Assembly: GCA_964196045.1 (NCBI GenBank)
Contig: CAXMRH010000119.1
Coordinates: 1-11,632, forward strand
Direction of reading: 5' to 3'
DNA length: 11,632 nt
From: SHLQ01 sp964196045
GTDB lineage: Bacteria > Actinomycetota > Acidimicrobiia > Acidimicrobiales > SHLQ01
Position numbers and translations under genes: made by a program. This document shows, piece after piece, positions 1 through 6,467 of the stretch. Within the stretch, counting starts at the first letter, position 1, and the number at the start of each line of letters is the position of its first letter. The notes beneath the pieces were generated by a model, which worked only from the letters and a program-made list of their open reading frames with translations, was not told the DNA's origin and made no database searches.

Positions 1-255
1 CTGATGGATGCCTACACGACCGCAACCGGGGCTGGCGCAGAAACGCTGCTGCTCAACTTCACCGACATGGAGTACATGAACAGCTCCGGAATCGGTCTGT
101 TGGTCACCCTTCTCGTAAGGACGCAGCGTCGAGGACAACAACTCGGCGCCTATGGCCTCGACGATCACTATCGCCAGATCTTTGATCTCACTCGCCTCAA
201 CGAGGCCATCGCTGTCCACGATGATGAAGCCTCCGCGGTCGCGGCCGCGTCATGA
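1..255 (+). CDS. STAS-domain protein, anti-sigma factor antagonist type (5' truncated)
   Basis: The frame is open to the left edge, so the true start lies outside the window; about 84 C-terminal residues are visible. They match the second half of a STAS domain: a hydrophobic strand (LLLNFTDMEYM), the NSSGIGLLV turn and helix, a second helix (TLLVRTQRRG) and a last strand followed by a helix (IFDLTRLNEAI). In SpoIIAA/RsbV-type proteins the serine of the D/N-S-S-G turn is phosphorylated by a partner anti-sigma kinase, and the unphosphorylated form frees a sigma factor. Both serines are present here, so switching by phosphorylation is plausible. No kinase or sigma gene is visible, so the partner is unknown. 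The stop overlaps the next start (ATGA at 252-255), which suggests translational coupling. A non-phosphorylated STAS scaffold is the alternative. Confidence 0.85.
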   Translation: MMDAYTTATGAGAETLLLNFTDMEYMNSSGIGLLVTLLVRTQRRGQQLGAYGLDDHYRQIFDLTRLNEAIAVHDDEASAVAAAS

Positions 256-959
256 GACCCAAAGAGGGTCGCTGGGCCTCGCCGGTCCGCCGGCTTGAGG
301 TGTCAGAGCTCGACGACGACGCCTTGAACCTCAACGTCGAGGGTCGACGACTCTCAGGCGCCGTTCAGGGTTTCGGGCCCCTCTGGCAGAAGACCTACTG
401 GACACGGTTCAGCGGAGCGAACGCCTCTCCCTCCGAAGTGATCGATGTGTGGAAGCGCGACTATCCAAAGTTCTGGCCTGACAACACCTATCTGCATCGC
501 GCTGTCGCCCGCCTCGAGCCCGGCGACGTCGCCGTCATCAACGCGAATCAGAGCGGGCTGCGATTGTCGACTGGCGTCATGGTCATGTACGTCGACGACG
601 AGTCATTCGCATTCGCTCTTCCCGAGGGTCACATGTTCGCCGGATGGATCACGTTCAGCGCGCACACCGACGGCGACACCACCGTGGCCCAGGTACAGCC
701 GTTCTTCCGGGCAAGCGATCCCCTGTACGACCTCATGTTCCTGCTGTGGTTCGACAAGAAAGAGGACCAGATCTGGCACCACACACTTCGAAGCCTGGCA
801 TCAGAATTCGGCGTGAACGGCATCGTGCAACAGTCGTCGACATGCATCGATGACAAACGACAGTGGAGCCAGGCAACGAACCTGTGGCACAACGCTGGCG
901 TTCGCTCGGCCATCCATCAGGTGACGAGCCCATTCAGGAAGCTGCGGCGAGCCCGATAG
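252..959 (+). CDS. Hypothetical protein, DUF1990/SRPBCC-like
   Basis: A 235-residue soluble protein of unknown function with no signal peptide or membrane segment. The middle (about residues 85-165) reads as alternating strands that recall DUF1990/SRPBCC-type proteins: a basic strand ending in GDVAVIN, then VMVMYVDDESFAFALPEGH, a WITF strand and a VAQVQPFFRASDP strand. The N-terminal part is rich in aromatic residues (WQKTYWTRF, residues 46-53). The C-terminus is basic (SPFRKLRRAR), which could suit contact with membrane or nucleic acid, but this is conjecture. The ATG overlaps the stop of the STAS gene, so the two are probably co-translated. A role in the same signalling pathway is an inference from position only. 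The family match is by pattern, not by search; a new family is possible. Confidence 0.75.
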   Translation: MRPKEGRWASPVRRLEVSELDDDALNLNVEGRRLSGAVQGFGPLWQKTYWTRFSGANASPSEVIDVWKRDYPKFWPDNTYLHRAVARLEPGDVAVINANQSGLRLSTGVMVMYVDDESFAFALPEGHMFAGWITFSAHTDGDTTVAQVQPFFRASDPLYDLMFLLWFDKKEDQIWHHTLRSLASEFGVNGIVQQSSTCIDDKRQWSQATNLWHNAGVRSAIHQVTSPFRKLRRAR

Positions 960-970
960 GACGTGCGGGT

Positions 971-1015
971 CTCCCGGACCGATCGAACCGCACACCGGGA
1001 GTGCCGCTAGGCGGC
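971..1015 (+). terminator. Hairpin cluster after the STAS/DUF1990-like operon
   Basis: The 106-bp gap holds a perfect 7-bp inverted repeat (CTCCCGG at 971-977, CCGGGAG at 995-1001) and then a 5-bp hairpin with a 3-nt loop (GCCGC at 1003-1007, GCGGC at 1011-1015). A third weaker pair, CCGATG/CATCGG, lies at 1020-1039. No T-tract follows, so this would be a non-canonical terminator, as is common in high-GC actinobacteria. It is the only candidate between this operon and the MFS promoter. Confidence 0.35.
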
Positions 1016-1051
1016 TTCGCCGATGCGGCTCCCCATCGGTAGCTCCGCTCG

Positions 1052-1057
1052 TAGGCT
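1052..1057 (+). promoter_or_regulatory. -10 element (TAGGCT) of a probable leaderless MFS transcript
   Basis: TAGGCT fits the actinobacterial TANNNT -10 pattern and ends 8 nt before the GTG start at 1066. Transcription would begin at or next to the start codon, and no Shine-Dalgarno sequence is seen. The same arrangement recurs before four other genes here. No clear -35 hexamer is visible. Confidence 0.5.
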
Positions 1058-1065
1058 GCGTTGTC

Positions 1066-2259
1066 GTGGCACAGTCCATCGACCATCGATCAATCGGGAT
1101 TCTCGGCATCGTCACGATCTGCTCGTATGGCACGTGGTACTACTCCTTTGGCGTGCTGCTAGATCCCATCCGCCTCGACGAGGGCTGGAGTGAATCGACG
1201 CTCGCGGCTTCGTTCTCCGCGGGCACGGTGCTCATTGGATTGATGGCGCTCTCCGGCGGGCGGCTGCTCGACCGAATCGGTCACCGGCGTGTCCTTGCCA
1301 TGGCCGCCGGTCTCGGACCGGGTTCCTTGTTCGTCGCATCGCTCGCATCGAACGTCTGGATCTTTCTGCCTGCTGTTGCACTCGCCTCGGGATCGCTCGG
1401 GTCGCTCGCGTTCTATCACGGGACGATGACGGCGGCCGTTCGTTTGAATCCGTCTCAACCTGGGCGAGCGATTGCCATCCTGACCGTGTGGGGTGCTGTG
1501 TCATCAGCCATCTATCTACCCCTCACGTCATGGCTGGTAGACACGTTCGAATGGCGGACCACGGTTAGGATTCTGGCTATCATCGCTGCGATCGTTTTCG
1601 CCACGGCTGCGGCTGTCCTTCCGGAAGGCGACTCTGTTGTAACGGATGATCCTCCACCAATCCGTGAGGTAGTCCGGTCAGCGATAGGGCACCGGCAGGC
1701 ACGGATGTTCACGCTCGCGGTGGCCTTTGGAGGGGTCGCTCAATCGACGATGCTCGTCTACCAGGTACCAACGATGACGGCCCTTGGTCTGCCCGCCGGC
1801 ACCGCTGCCGCAGTTGCTGGGCTGCGAGGGTTCAGTCAGCTCGGCGGCAGAATTCCACTCACCCCAATTGTGGCTCGACTGGGGAACGACGGAGCTCTGC
1901 TCCTCGCGTTCGTGTCGATGGGTATCGGTGGTGTCTTGTTGGCGTTCTCCGGCACGTTGTCGATCGCGATCCTCTTCGCGCTCGCCGCAGGGTTTGGAAT
2001 CGGCGCGTTCAGCCCGCTGCAAGGGATCAAGTCCGAAGAGCTCTTCGATCGGAGCAGGTTGGGGGCGATGATGGGTTTCTACGGATCGGTGTTGCTCCTC
2101 GCCGGATCGGCGGGACCGCTCCTGGCAGGAGTGCTGGCTGAGACGACGGGCGATCGCCGCTGGGCGTCGGTGGTGGTCGTCCTTGCGATCGTCGTTGCGG
2201 CAACGGCGCAGTGGCGAGTGCGAGCTGAACCGCTAACCCCGGAGTCGATGATCGGGTGA
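1066..2259 (+). CDS. MFS transporter, monocarboxylate/oxalate-formate antiporter-like
   Basis: A 397-residue, strongly hydrophobic protein, the usual length for a 12-helix major facilitator permease. The loop after helix 2 carries motif A, GGRLLDRIGHRRV (residues 64-76), and a weaker copy occurs in the second half around residues 259-273 (LGGRIPLTPIVARLG), as expected from the duplicated fold. The N-terminal stretch (YYSFGVLLDPI, then WSESTLAASFSAG) resembles monocarboxylate or oxalate:formate antiporter-type members, but the substrate cannot be read from sequence. The central loop near residues 185-210 is polar and joins the two six-helix bundles. Start: GTG at 1066, chosen because TAGGCT lies 8 nt upstream and the first helix begins soon after. 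The gene appears to be transcribed alone. An 8-bp tandem duplication (TGATCGGG) spans the stop codon. Confidence 0.9.
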   Translation: MAQSIDHRSIGILGIVTICSYGTWYYSFGVLLDPIRLDEGWSESTLAASFSAGTVLIGLMALSGGRLLDRIGHRRVLAMAAGLGPGSLFVASLASNVWIFLPAVALASGSLGSLAFYHGTMTAAVRLNPSQPGRAIAILTVWGAVSSAIYLPLTSWLVDTFEWRTTVRILAIIAAIVFATAAAVLPEGDSVVTDDPPPIREVVRSAIGHRQARMFTLAVAFGGVAQSTMLVYQVPTMTALGLPAGTAAAVAGLRGFSQLGGRIPLTPIVARLGNDGALLLAFVSMGIGGVLLAFSGTLSIAILFALAAGFGIGAFSPLQGIKSEELFDRSRLGAMMGFYGSVLLLAGSAGPLLAGVLAETTGDRRWASVVVVLAIVVAATAQWRVRAEPLTPESMIG

Positions 2260-2350
2260 TCGGGCTGCTCAGAAGCCGATGAGTGCCTCGAGGCCTTCGA
2301 TAGCAACGCGTGAGCCAAGAAATCTTCTCGTGACACAACCCAAGTCGTCA

Positions 2351-2392
2351 GAGAGCCGCGCACCTCTGCCGTCGAACTACACTTCGGCTCTC
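2351..2392. repeat. 8-bp inverted repeat flanking a putative -10 element
   Basis: GAGAGCCG (2351-2358) and CGGCTCTC (2385-2392) are exact inverted repeats with a 26-nt spacer. Inside the spacer is TACACT (2378-2383), a TANNNT-type -10 candidate for the gene starting at 2411. Arms on either side of a promoter core could be an operator or form a leader stem. No regulator can be named. Confidence 0.35.
2378..2383 (+). promoter_or_regulatory. Candidate -10 (TACACT) for the cNMP-binding-fold gene
   Basis: TACACT would place the transcript start near 2390, leaving about 20 nt of leader that holds a purine-rich GGGGGA at 2403-2408, a plausible ribosome binding site 2-3 nt before GTG 2411. No good -35 is seen, so this is tentative. 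Confidence 0.3.
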
Positions 2393-2410
2393 GAACTCCG
2401 TGGGGGACCC

Positions 2411-2827
2411 GTGTCAGATTCAAAGCTCGAACGACTTCAGGCCGCGCCACTCTTTGCTGGCTGCGATCGCAAAGAGCTGAAAGACCTTGAGGAAGTCATC
2501 GACACCGTCGAGGTCAAAGAAGGCACCGAGCTCTTCCGCCAAGGAAGGCGAGAGCACTTCGCCTATGTCGTCGAGTCGGGAACGGCCGAGGTCGTCATCG
2601 ACGACAACGTTGTTGCCGAGATCCCCCAGGGTGAAATGATCGGCGAGATAGCGCTACTCGTGCATGGCCCGGCGTCCGCAACCGTGACAGCGAAGACGCC
2701 GATGTCTCTGCTCGTGATTCCTCACGACCGCTTCGGCCAGGTCATCGCCGACACACCTGGCCTGGGCTTCGCGATTGCTCGCGAGCTCGCTCAACGGCTC
2801 CAGAACATCGACAAGCGACTGCACTAG
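2411..2827 (+). CDS. Stand-alone cyclic-nucleotide-binding-fold protein (CRP-type effector domain only)
   Basis: With GTG at 2411 this is a 138-residue protein consisting of one cNMP-binding domain: an N-terminal helix pair (LERLQAAPLFAGCDRKELKDL), the beta roll (GTELFRQG, FAYVVESGTAEVVID), a phosphate-binding-cassette region (GEMIGEIALLVHGPASATV, about residues 74-92) and the C-terminal helix (FAIARELAQRLQNIDKRL). There is no helix-turn-helix, kinase or channel domain, so it is not a CRP-type transcription factor. The cassette keeps the Gly-Glu pair (G78, E79) but has Ala at position 88, where cAMP binders normally have the Arg that contacts the cyclic phosphate, so classical cAMP binding is doubtful. 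The frame is open to an ATG at 2279, but that extension does not look like this fold and covers an inverted repeat and a -10 candidate. It probably acts through a protein partner not seen here. Confidence 0.85.
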   Translation: MSDSKLERLQAAPLFAGCDRKELKDLEEVIDTVEVKEGTELFRQGRREHFAYVVESGTAEVVIDDNVVAEIPQGEMIGEIALLVHGPASATVTAKTPMSLLVIPHDRFGQVIADTPGLGFAIARELAQRLQNIDKRLH

Positions 2828-3213
2828 TCGCCCTGTTGGATCAGGGTCCCGAGTAGACCGGCGCGTTTCCTGCTTGCGGATCGGGCACCAAATCCCGCTG
2901 CGACCACGGCGAAGATGATGGCTTCGGTCAGCGCTGGTCCCTCGTTCCAGAAGGTTGGCCCCTCGAGTCTGTCGGCGATGTGCAAACCAATCGACGTTGC
3001 GGCGACCAGCACCGCAGCAGCAGCTCCAGCTGTCCAGGAGTCGCGCGGGCTTCTGCGGCCGTCACTCCTCAGGCTGAGCGGCCAGAGCACCCCGGCGATG
3101 ATCGGAGCAAAGTGGTAGGTGAGCGACGGACTTCGGATGGCCAAACCCACCCAGACAAGACAGACGGTGGATGTGAGGAGTGCTCCTCGGAGCTGGGTCG
3201 GCCGGGTCAGCAT
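2824..3213 (-). CDS. Small four-helix membrane protein, unknown function
   Basis: A 129-residue protein with four hydrophobic stretches at about residues 10-27, 32-48, 61-80 and 95-112, separated by short polar loops, and a basic end (RSASRKR, residues 111-117). I do not recognise a family. A conserved-looking loop, LHIADRLEGPTFWNEGPALTE (residues 77-97), joins helices 3 and 4 and would carry any specific function. The gene lies 41 bp downstream of the EamA transporter on the same strand with no terminator between, so the two are probably co-transcribed and this protein may assist or simply accompany the exporter. Its TAG stop is the complement of the CTAG that ends the convergent cNMP-fold gene, giving a 4-bp tail-to-tail overlap. 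The ATG at 3213 has no strong ribosome binding site. Confidence 0.7.
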   Translation of the reverse strand: MLTRPTQLRGALLTSTVCLVWVGLAIRSPSLTYHFAPIIAGVLWPLSLRSDGRRSPRDSWTAGAAAAVLVAATSIGLHIADRLEGPTFWNEGPALTEAIIFAVVAAGFGARSASRKRAGLLGTLIQQGD

Positions 3214-3254
3214 GGTTTGTGAACCCGCCCAACAAGACCGCGATTCCCTCAGCG

Positions 3255-4172
3255 TTACTTGCCGGGTCTCTCAGCCCGGCTGATGAACCATGCAGAGGCG
3301 ATGATGAGCGCCAGGCCGAAGAGCTCGACGCCTCCGACCGACTCGTCACGGAAGGTCACACCAAGAACGACTGCGGTGACAGGGACGAGGTAGCTCACGA
3401 CCGCTGCTCGTGGGGCGCCAGCACGTGCGATCAGGATCGCAAACAGGGTTCGGGCCATGCCGGTGCCGAAGATGCCGAGGATCAACATCGCGACGACGGC
3501 GGCCCAGGAGAAGCCTGAATTCCAGAGTCCGTAGATGCCATATGGCAAGAGGAAGATGGTGCTCATCCATAGTGCGCGGGCCATGACCGCTGGCCCTCCG
3601 AACTCTTGAACGAGCGGCGGCGTGATGTTGCTGGAGATCGCATAACACGAGATCGCGCAGATGACGAGGAACACCCCGAGTGGCTCGGCATCGGCACCCG
3701 TCACGTTGGGCACGGACAGCACTACAACCCCGAGAAATCCAACTATCAGCCCACCGACCTGCACTCGGCCGGGAGCCTTACGGGACATGATGATCGCAAC
3801 AAGAAGGATGAGTAGAGGTGCGCCGGCCTGCACCATCCCGGCAACGGACGATTCGATCCGCTGCTCAGCGAAGGCGAAGAGCAACCCAGGTCCTGCACTG
3901 CCGACGATGCCGATCAACGCGATGATCGGAAGCGCTTCTCGATCGACGGGTTTGCGCGCCGATGGAAGCAGGCTGAGGGCCGCAGCACCCAGGATCACGC
4001 GCAGAAAGCCAATCGCTGCAGGGTGCAGAACATCGAGTCCGATCGCGATCCACAGGAACGACGAACCCCAGATGAGAGAGTTGGTCGCGAGCAAGGCCCA
4101 CTCCGCGGGCCCGAAGGCCCCAGTATTAGTTCCGTCGGAGGTGACCAACCCCCGCCTCTCGGCCATCGACAT
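3255..4172 (-). CDS. EamA/DMT-family transporter
   Basis: A 305-residue inner-membrane protein with about ten hydrophobic helices in two repeats, at roughly residues 25-155 and 165-298, the standard EamA (DUF6/RhaT-like) layout. Family hallmarks include NSLIWGSSFLWIAIG in helix 1, FLRVILGAAAL in helix 2, SSVAGMVQAGAPLLILLVA in helix 4 and, in the second repeat, RAGAPRAAVVSYLVPVTAVVLG. Members typically export amino acids, metabolites or drugs; the substrate here cannot be told. Two ATGs are available (MSMAERRG). The first, at 4172, is preferred because a minus-strand TAGGCT lies exactly 6 nt upstream, as for other leaderless genes here. The gene diverges from the aldo/keto reductase and leads a likely two-gene unit with the small membrane protein. 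Confidence 0.9.
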   Translation of the reverse strand: MSMAERRGLVTSDGTNTGAFGPAEWALLATNSLIWGSSFLWIAIGLDVLHPAAIGFLRVILGAAALSLLPSARKPVDREALPIIALIGIVGSAGPGLLFAFAEQRIESSVAGMVQAGAPLLILLVAIIMSRKAPGRVQVGGLIVGFLGVVVLSVPNVTGADAEPLGVFLVICAISCYAISSNITPPLVQEFGGPAVMARALWMSTIFLLPYGIYGLWNSGFSWAAVVAMLILGIFGTGMARTLFAILIARAGAPRAAVVSYLVPVTAVVLGVTFRDESVGGVELFGLALIIASAWFISRAERPGK

Positions 4173-4178
4173 CGCCGC

Positions 4179-4184
4179 AGCCTA
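4179..4184 (-). promoter_or_regulatory. -10 element (TAGGCT) of a probable leaderless EamA transcript
   Basis: Read on the minus strand, TAGGCT is followed by 6 nt (GCGGCG) and then ATG at 4172. It is the same hexamer as in front of the MFS gene. Its upstream part must overlap the promoter of the divergent aldo/keto reductase. Confidence 0.5.
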
Positions 4185-4209
4185 CGGTCAGGTGCGCCGG
4201 TCGCCGGGG

Positions 4210-4215
4210 TAGCTT
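4210..4215 (+). promoter_or_regulatory. -10 element (TAGCTT) of a probable leaderless aldo/keto reductase transcript
   Basis: TAGCTT fits TANNNT and is followed by CGACGA and then ATG at 4222, so transcription should begin at or beside the start codon. No ribosome binding site is visible. Confidence 0.5.
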
Positions 4216-4221
4216 CGACGA

Positions 4222-5199
4222 ATGCACCATCGACGACTTGGCTCATCAGACACTTCGATATCGGAGGTCGGCCTCGGTTGTTGGCAACTGGGCGGCGACT
4301 TCGGACCCCTCGAAGACGATCGAGCTGTGGCCATCATGGCCGCGGCTGACGAGGCGGGCATCGATTTCTGGGACACCGCGGATGTCTATGGCGCCGGTCT
4401 CAGCGAGGAACGAATCGGTCGATACATCGCTGCCAATCCCGGTGAGCGCACGATCGCCACCAAGGTCGGACGAAACGCCGACCTCTACCCAGACGGGTAT
4501 ACGAAGGAGGGCGTTCGAACGAGCCTCGAGGGTTCGGCTCGACGACTCGGCGTCGAGTCCCTCGATCTCGCACAACTTCACTGTGTTCCGACAGCCGTCT
4601 TGCGTTCAGGCGAGATCTTTTCCTGGATGGAGGAGTTCCAAGACGCAGGCCTGATCAAGCAGTTCGGTGCAAGCGTCGAGACGATCGAAGAGGCACATCT
4701 CGCGCTGGCCCATCCAAAGCTGACGTCGATCCAAACGATCTTCAACATCTTTCGACAGGACCACATCACCGAGTTGTTTCCCGCAGCCCTGCAAGCAGAC
4801 GTTGGCATCATCGTGCGCCTCCCGCTTGCTAGTGGAGTCCTGTCGGGCAAGATGTCGAAGGCCCACACGTTCGCGGAACAGGATCACCGGAACTACAACG
4901 CCGATGGTGCGTTCTTCAGCGTTGGTGAGACGTTTTCTGGCATTCCGTTCGAGACCGCGGTGGAGTTCGCGACCAGCCTCGACGAGCTTCGCGGCGACCT
5001 CTCGATGGTGCAGTTGGCCCTCCGGTGGATCCTCGATCAGCCCGCGGTCACGACGATCATTGCGGGGGTGAGCAAACCTGGACAGATCTCCGAGAACGCA
5101 TCAGCGAGCGCACTCGAACCACTGTCAGCGGACCTTCACGAACAACTCTCGTCGTTCTACTTCGACACGGTTCGCCAGACGGTCCGCGGCGTGATGTAA
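4222..5199 (+). CDS. Aldo/keto reductase
   Basis: A 325-residue protein of normal length for the NAD(P)H-dependent aldo/keto reductase superfamily, a cytosolic TIM-barrel oxidoreductase acting on aldehydes or ketones. The catalytic tetrad is complete: Asp51 and Tyr56 in FWDTADVYGAG, Lys81 in ATKVGR and His120 in LDLAQLHCV. The N-terminus (RRLGSSDTSISEVGLGCWQLGG) is typical of the YajO/Tas-like bacterial group, and a C-terminal cofactor-binding region is seen in WILDQPAVTTIIAGVSKPGQ (about residues 268-287), where the 2'-phosphate and adenine are usually held. The substrate is unknown; sugar or xenobiotic aldehydes are possible. Start: ATG 4222, supported by TAGCTT 6 nt upstream. It ends convergent with the YdjM-like gene, with a 7-bp inverted repeat between. 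Confidence 0.93.
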   Translation: MHHRRLGSSDTSISEVGLGCWQLGGDFGPLEDDRAVAIMAAADEAGIDFWDTADVYGAGLSEERIGRYIAANPGERTIATKVGRNADLYPDGYTKEGVRTSLEGSARRLGVESLDLAQLHCVPTAVLRSGEIFSWMEEFQDAGLIKQFGASVETIEEAHLALAHPKLTSIQTIFNIFRQDHITELFPAALQADVGIIVRLPLASGVLSGKMSKAHTFAEQDHRNYNADGAFFSVGETFSGIPFETAVEFATSLDELRGDLSMVQLALRWILDQPAVTTIIAGVSKPGQISENASASALEPLSADLHEQLSSFYFDTVRQTVRGVM

Positions 5200-5226
5200 C
5201 GCTCACATCGCAAGAGTCAGTGAGCG
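5200..5226. terminator. Candidate bidirectional terminator between convergent genes
   Basis: CGCTCAC (5200-5206) and GTGAGCG (5220-5226) form a perfect 7-bp stem with a 13-nt loop in the 35-bp gap between two convergent genes. The stem starts right after the TAA of the reductase. No T-tract follows on either strand, so efficiency is uncertain. Confidence 0.5.
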
Positions 5227-5234
5227 AGCGCTGC

Positions 5235-5729
5235 TCAGTCGGTTTCAAGTCGGCTGCGCAAGACCTGCCCGGTCGATCGAAACAGGCCTCGTCCTTCGCC
5301 GCGAAGATCGAGTCGTGACGTCAAAAACACCAGAGCACCCACACCTATTGCTTCCATGAGCAGCAGAACGATGGGCGATCGTTGGAATTCGCTGACTTCC
5401 GACCCGCCGAGTACGTCGGAGACGCCGAGAAATGGCCACCAGAAGACCTCCGCGTGGGCCCAAGACCCGTCTAGCACGAGATGCATGAAGAGCCCGATGG
5501 GCAGGCCAAGCCATTGCCGCCGAACGAGACGGCGCTCTTGTGTGAGCAACATCACGACGGTCATCACAACGACTGGCGCCAGCAATGTGTGCAGGAACCA
5601 TGGACCACCGATCAGCCCTTCGATCGAAGGCAGAACGCCGCCGAGCATCACCAAGCGGTAGTCGATCGCCGGCGAAGAAAACACCACTAAGACAGCGACG
5701 AATGAGAGACCGAGGAACCAGAAGAACAC
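5235..5729 (-). CDS. Membrane protein, YdjM/DUF457 metal-dependent hydrolase-like
   Basis: A 164-residue protein with about four membrane helices (residues 1-18, 25-40, 46-63 and 73-87, and a further one near 122-140). The pattern GGVLPSIEGLIGG, then FLHTLLAP (His47), then LGLPIGLFMHLVLDGSW (His83, Asp87), followed by an FWWPF motif, recalls the YdjM/DUF457 family of membrane-embedded putative metal-dependent hydrolases, where these His and Asp residues are the presumed ligands. The usual LLPDID aspartate is Ser35 here, so activity is uncertain. The GTG start at 5729 lies 15 nt after the stop of the zinc-ribbon gene and in the same frame, so it is probably translated from the same mRNA. No strong ribosome binding site is seen. 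The family call is by pattern only. Confidence 0.75.
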   Translation of the reverse strand: MFFWFLGLSFVAVLVVFSSPAIDYRLVMLGGVLPSIEGLIGGPWFLHTLLAPVVVMTVVMLLTQERRLVRRQWLGLPIGLFMHLVLDGSWAHAEVFWWPFLGVSDVLGGSEVSEFQRSPIVLLLMEAIGVGALVFLTSRLDLRGEGRGLFRSTGQVLRSRLETD

Positions 5730-5744
5730 GTTGCTCGTTGCCCG

Positions 5745-6464
5745 TCAGACGAGCTTGGCGACCAGCCGGCCACAGTCCACACAAATGTCGAATGTTCCGG
5801 CGGGAAGGTGCTTCCAACGGTCGAGCTCAACGGCTGACATCGCTACCGGGCAACCACCGTCCTTGTTTGGATCAAACTCAACCACGGCTCGCGGACCATA
5901 CGTGATGCGGAGCCTGCGGTATTGCTCGAGACGATCGTCGTCGATCGACTCCGCCGCTGCGGCTCGAGCAGTTTCGGTCGAAGCGATCTTTCCATCGAGC
6001 TCTGCAGCATTCTTCGTTAGGTCAGCTTCGAACTGGGTCTTCTTGGCTTCGAGCTCGCCTCGCTTTGCCTCGGTCTCCACAAGTGCCTCGTCTAGTGGTT
6101 CGATCTCGACCAGCAACTCGAGGGCGCGATCTTCGAGGCCAGACACCTTCTGTCGAAGGTTGGCGATCTCTTCGGTCATCACCGTGGCTTCCTTGGGGCT
6201 CGTGACCGCTCCCCCGTAGAGTTTGCCGTCGAGCACCCCGGCTTTCTCGGAGAGGTCGTTCGACTGCGCCTCCAAGTCTCGCTCCTCGCGCCGAAGCACA
6301 TCTCGCGCCGCTTCTTCTTCGGCCGACGACTCATTCAGTTCAGCGAGCGTTGCCACCGTCTCGGTGATGCCCGCTCGTTCGGGCAGATTGTCGTGCTTGA
6401 ACCTGAGCTGATCGATGGTGTTGTCGAGTCGTTGGACGTCGAGCAGCGCTTCAAGTTCCGACAT
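5745..6464 (-). CDS. Coiled-coil protein with C4-type zinc-ribbon (zf-RING_7) C-terminus
   Basis: A 239-residue soluble protein. Residues about 8-185 are a long, charged, heptad-rich coiled-coil hairpin, with the family-typical turn LYGGAVTSPKE at residues 82-92. The C-terminus is a zinc ribbon: GGCPVAMSAVELDRW (residues 203-217) and CVDCGRLV (228-235). Family members normally have four Cys. Here Cys205, Cys228 and Cys231 are present, but the first ligand position is taken by Asp202 or a neighbouring residue. The family is often annotated as putative nucleic-acid-binding protein; its role is not settled. Start: ATG 6464, supported by AAGGGGA at 6468-6474 and a -10 candidate at 6492-6497. The YdjM-like gene follows 15 nt downstream in the same frame, probably as one operon. 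Confidence 0.92.
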   Translation of the reverse strand: MSELEALLDVQRLDNTIDQLRFKHDNLPERAGITETVATLAELNESSAEEEAARDVLRREERDLEAQSNDLSEKAGVLDGKLYGGAVTSPKEATVMTEEIANLRQKVSGLEDRALELLVEIEPLDEALVETEAKRGELEAKKTQFEADLTKNAAELDGKIASTETARAAAAESIDDDRLEQYRRLRITYGPRAVVEFDPNKDGGCPVAMSAVELDRWKHLPAGTFDICVDCGRLVAKLV

Positions 6465-6467
6465 TGG

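Noticed and set aside
2279..2410. N-terminal extension of the cNMP-fold gene from ATG 2279
   Set aside because: The 44 extra residues have no homology-like pattern, and the stretch holds a -10 candidate, an inverted repeat and a purine-rich site before GTG 2411.
3661..4212. 183-codon plus-strand ORF opposite the EamA gene
   Set aside because: Composition rich in Pro, Arg, Ser and Thr is typical of an antisense frame, and it covers a clear transporter gene.
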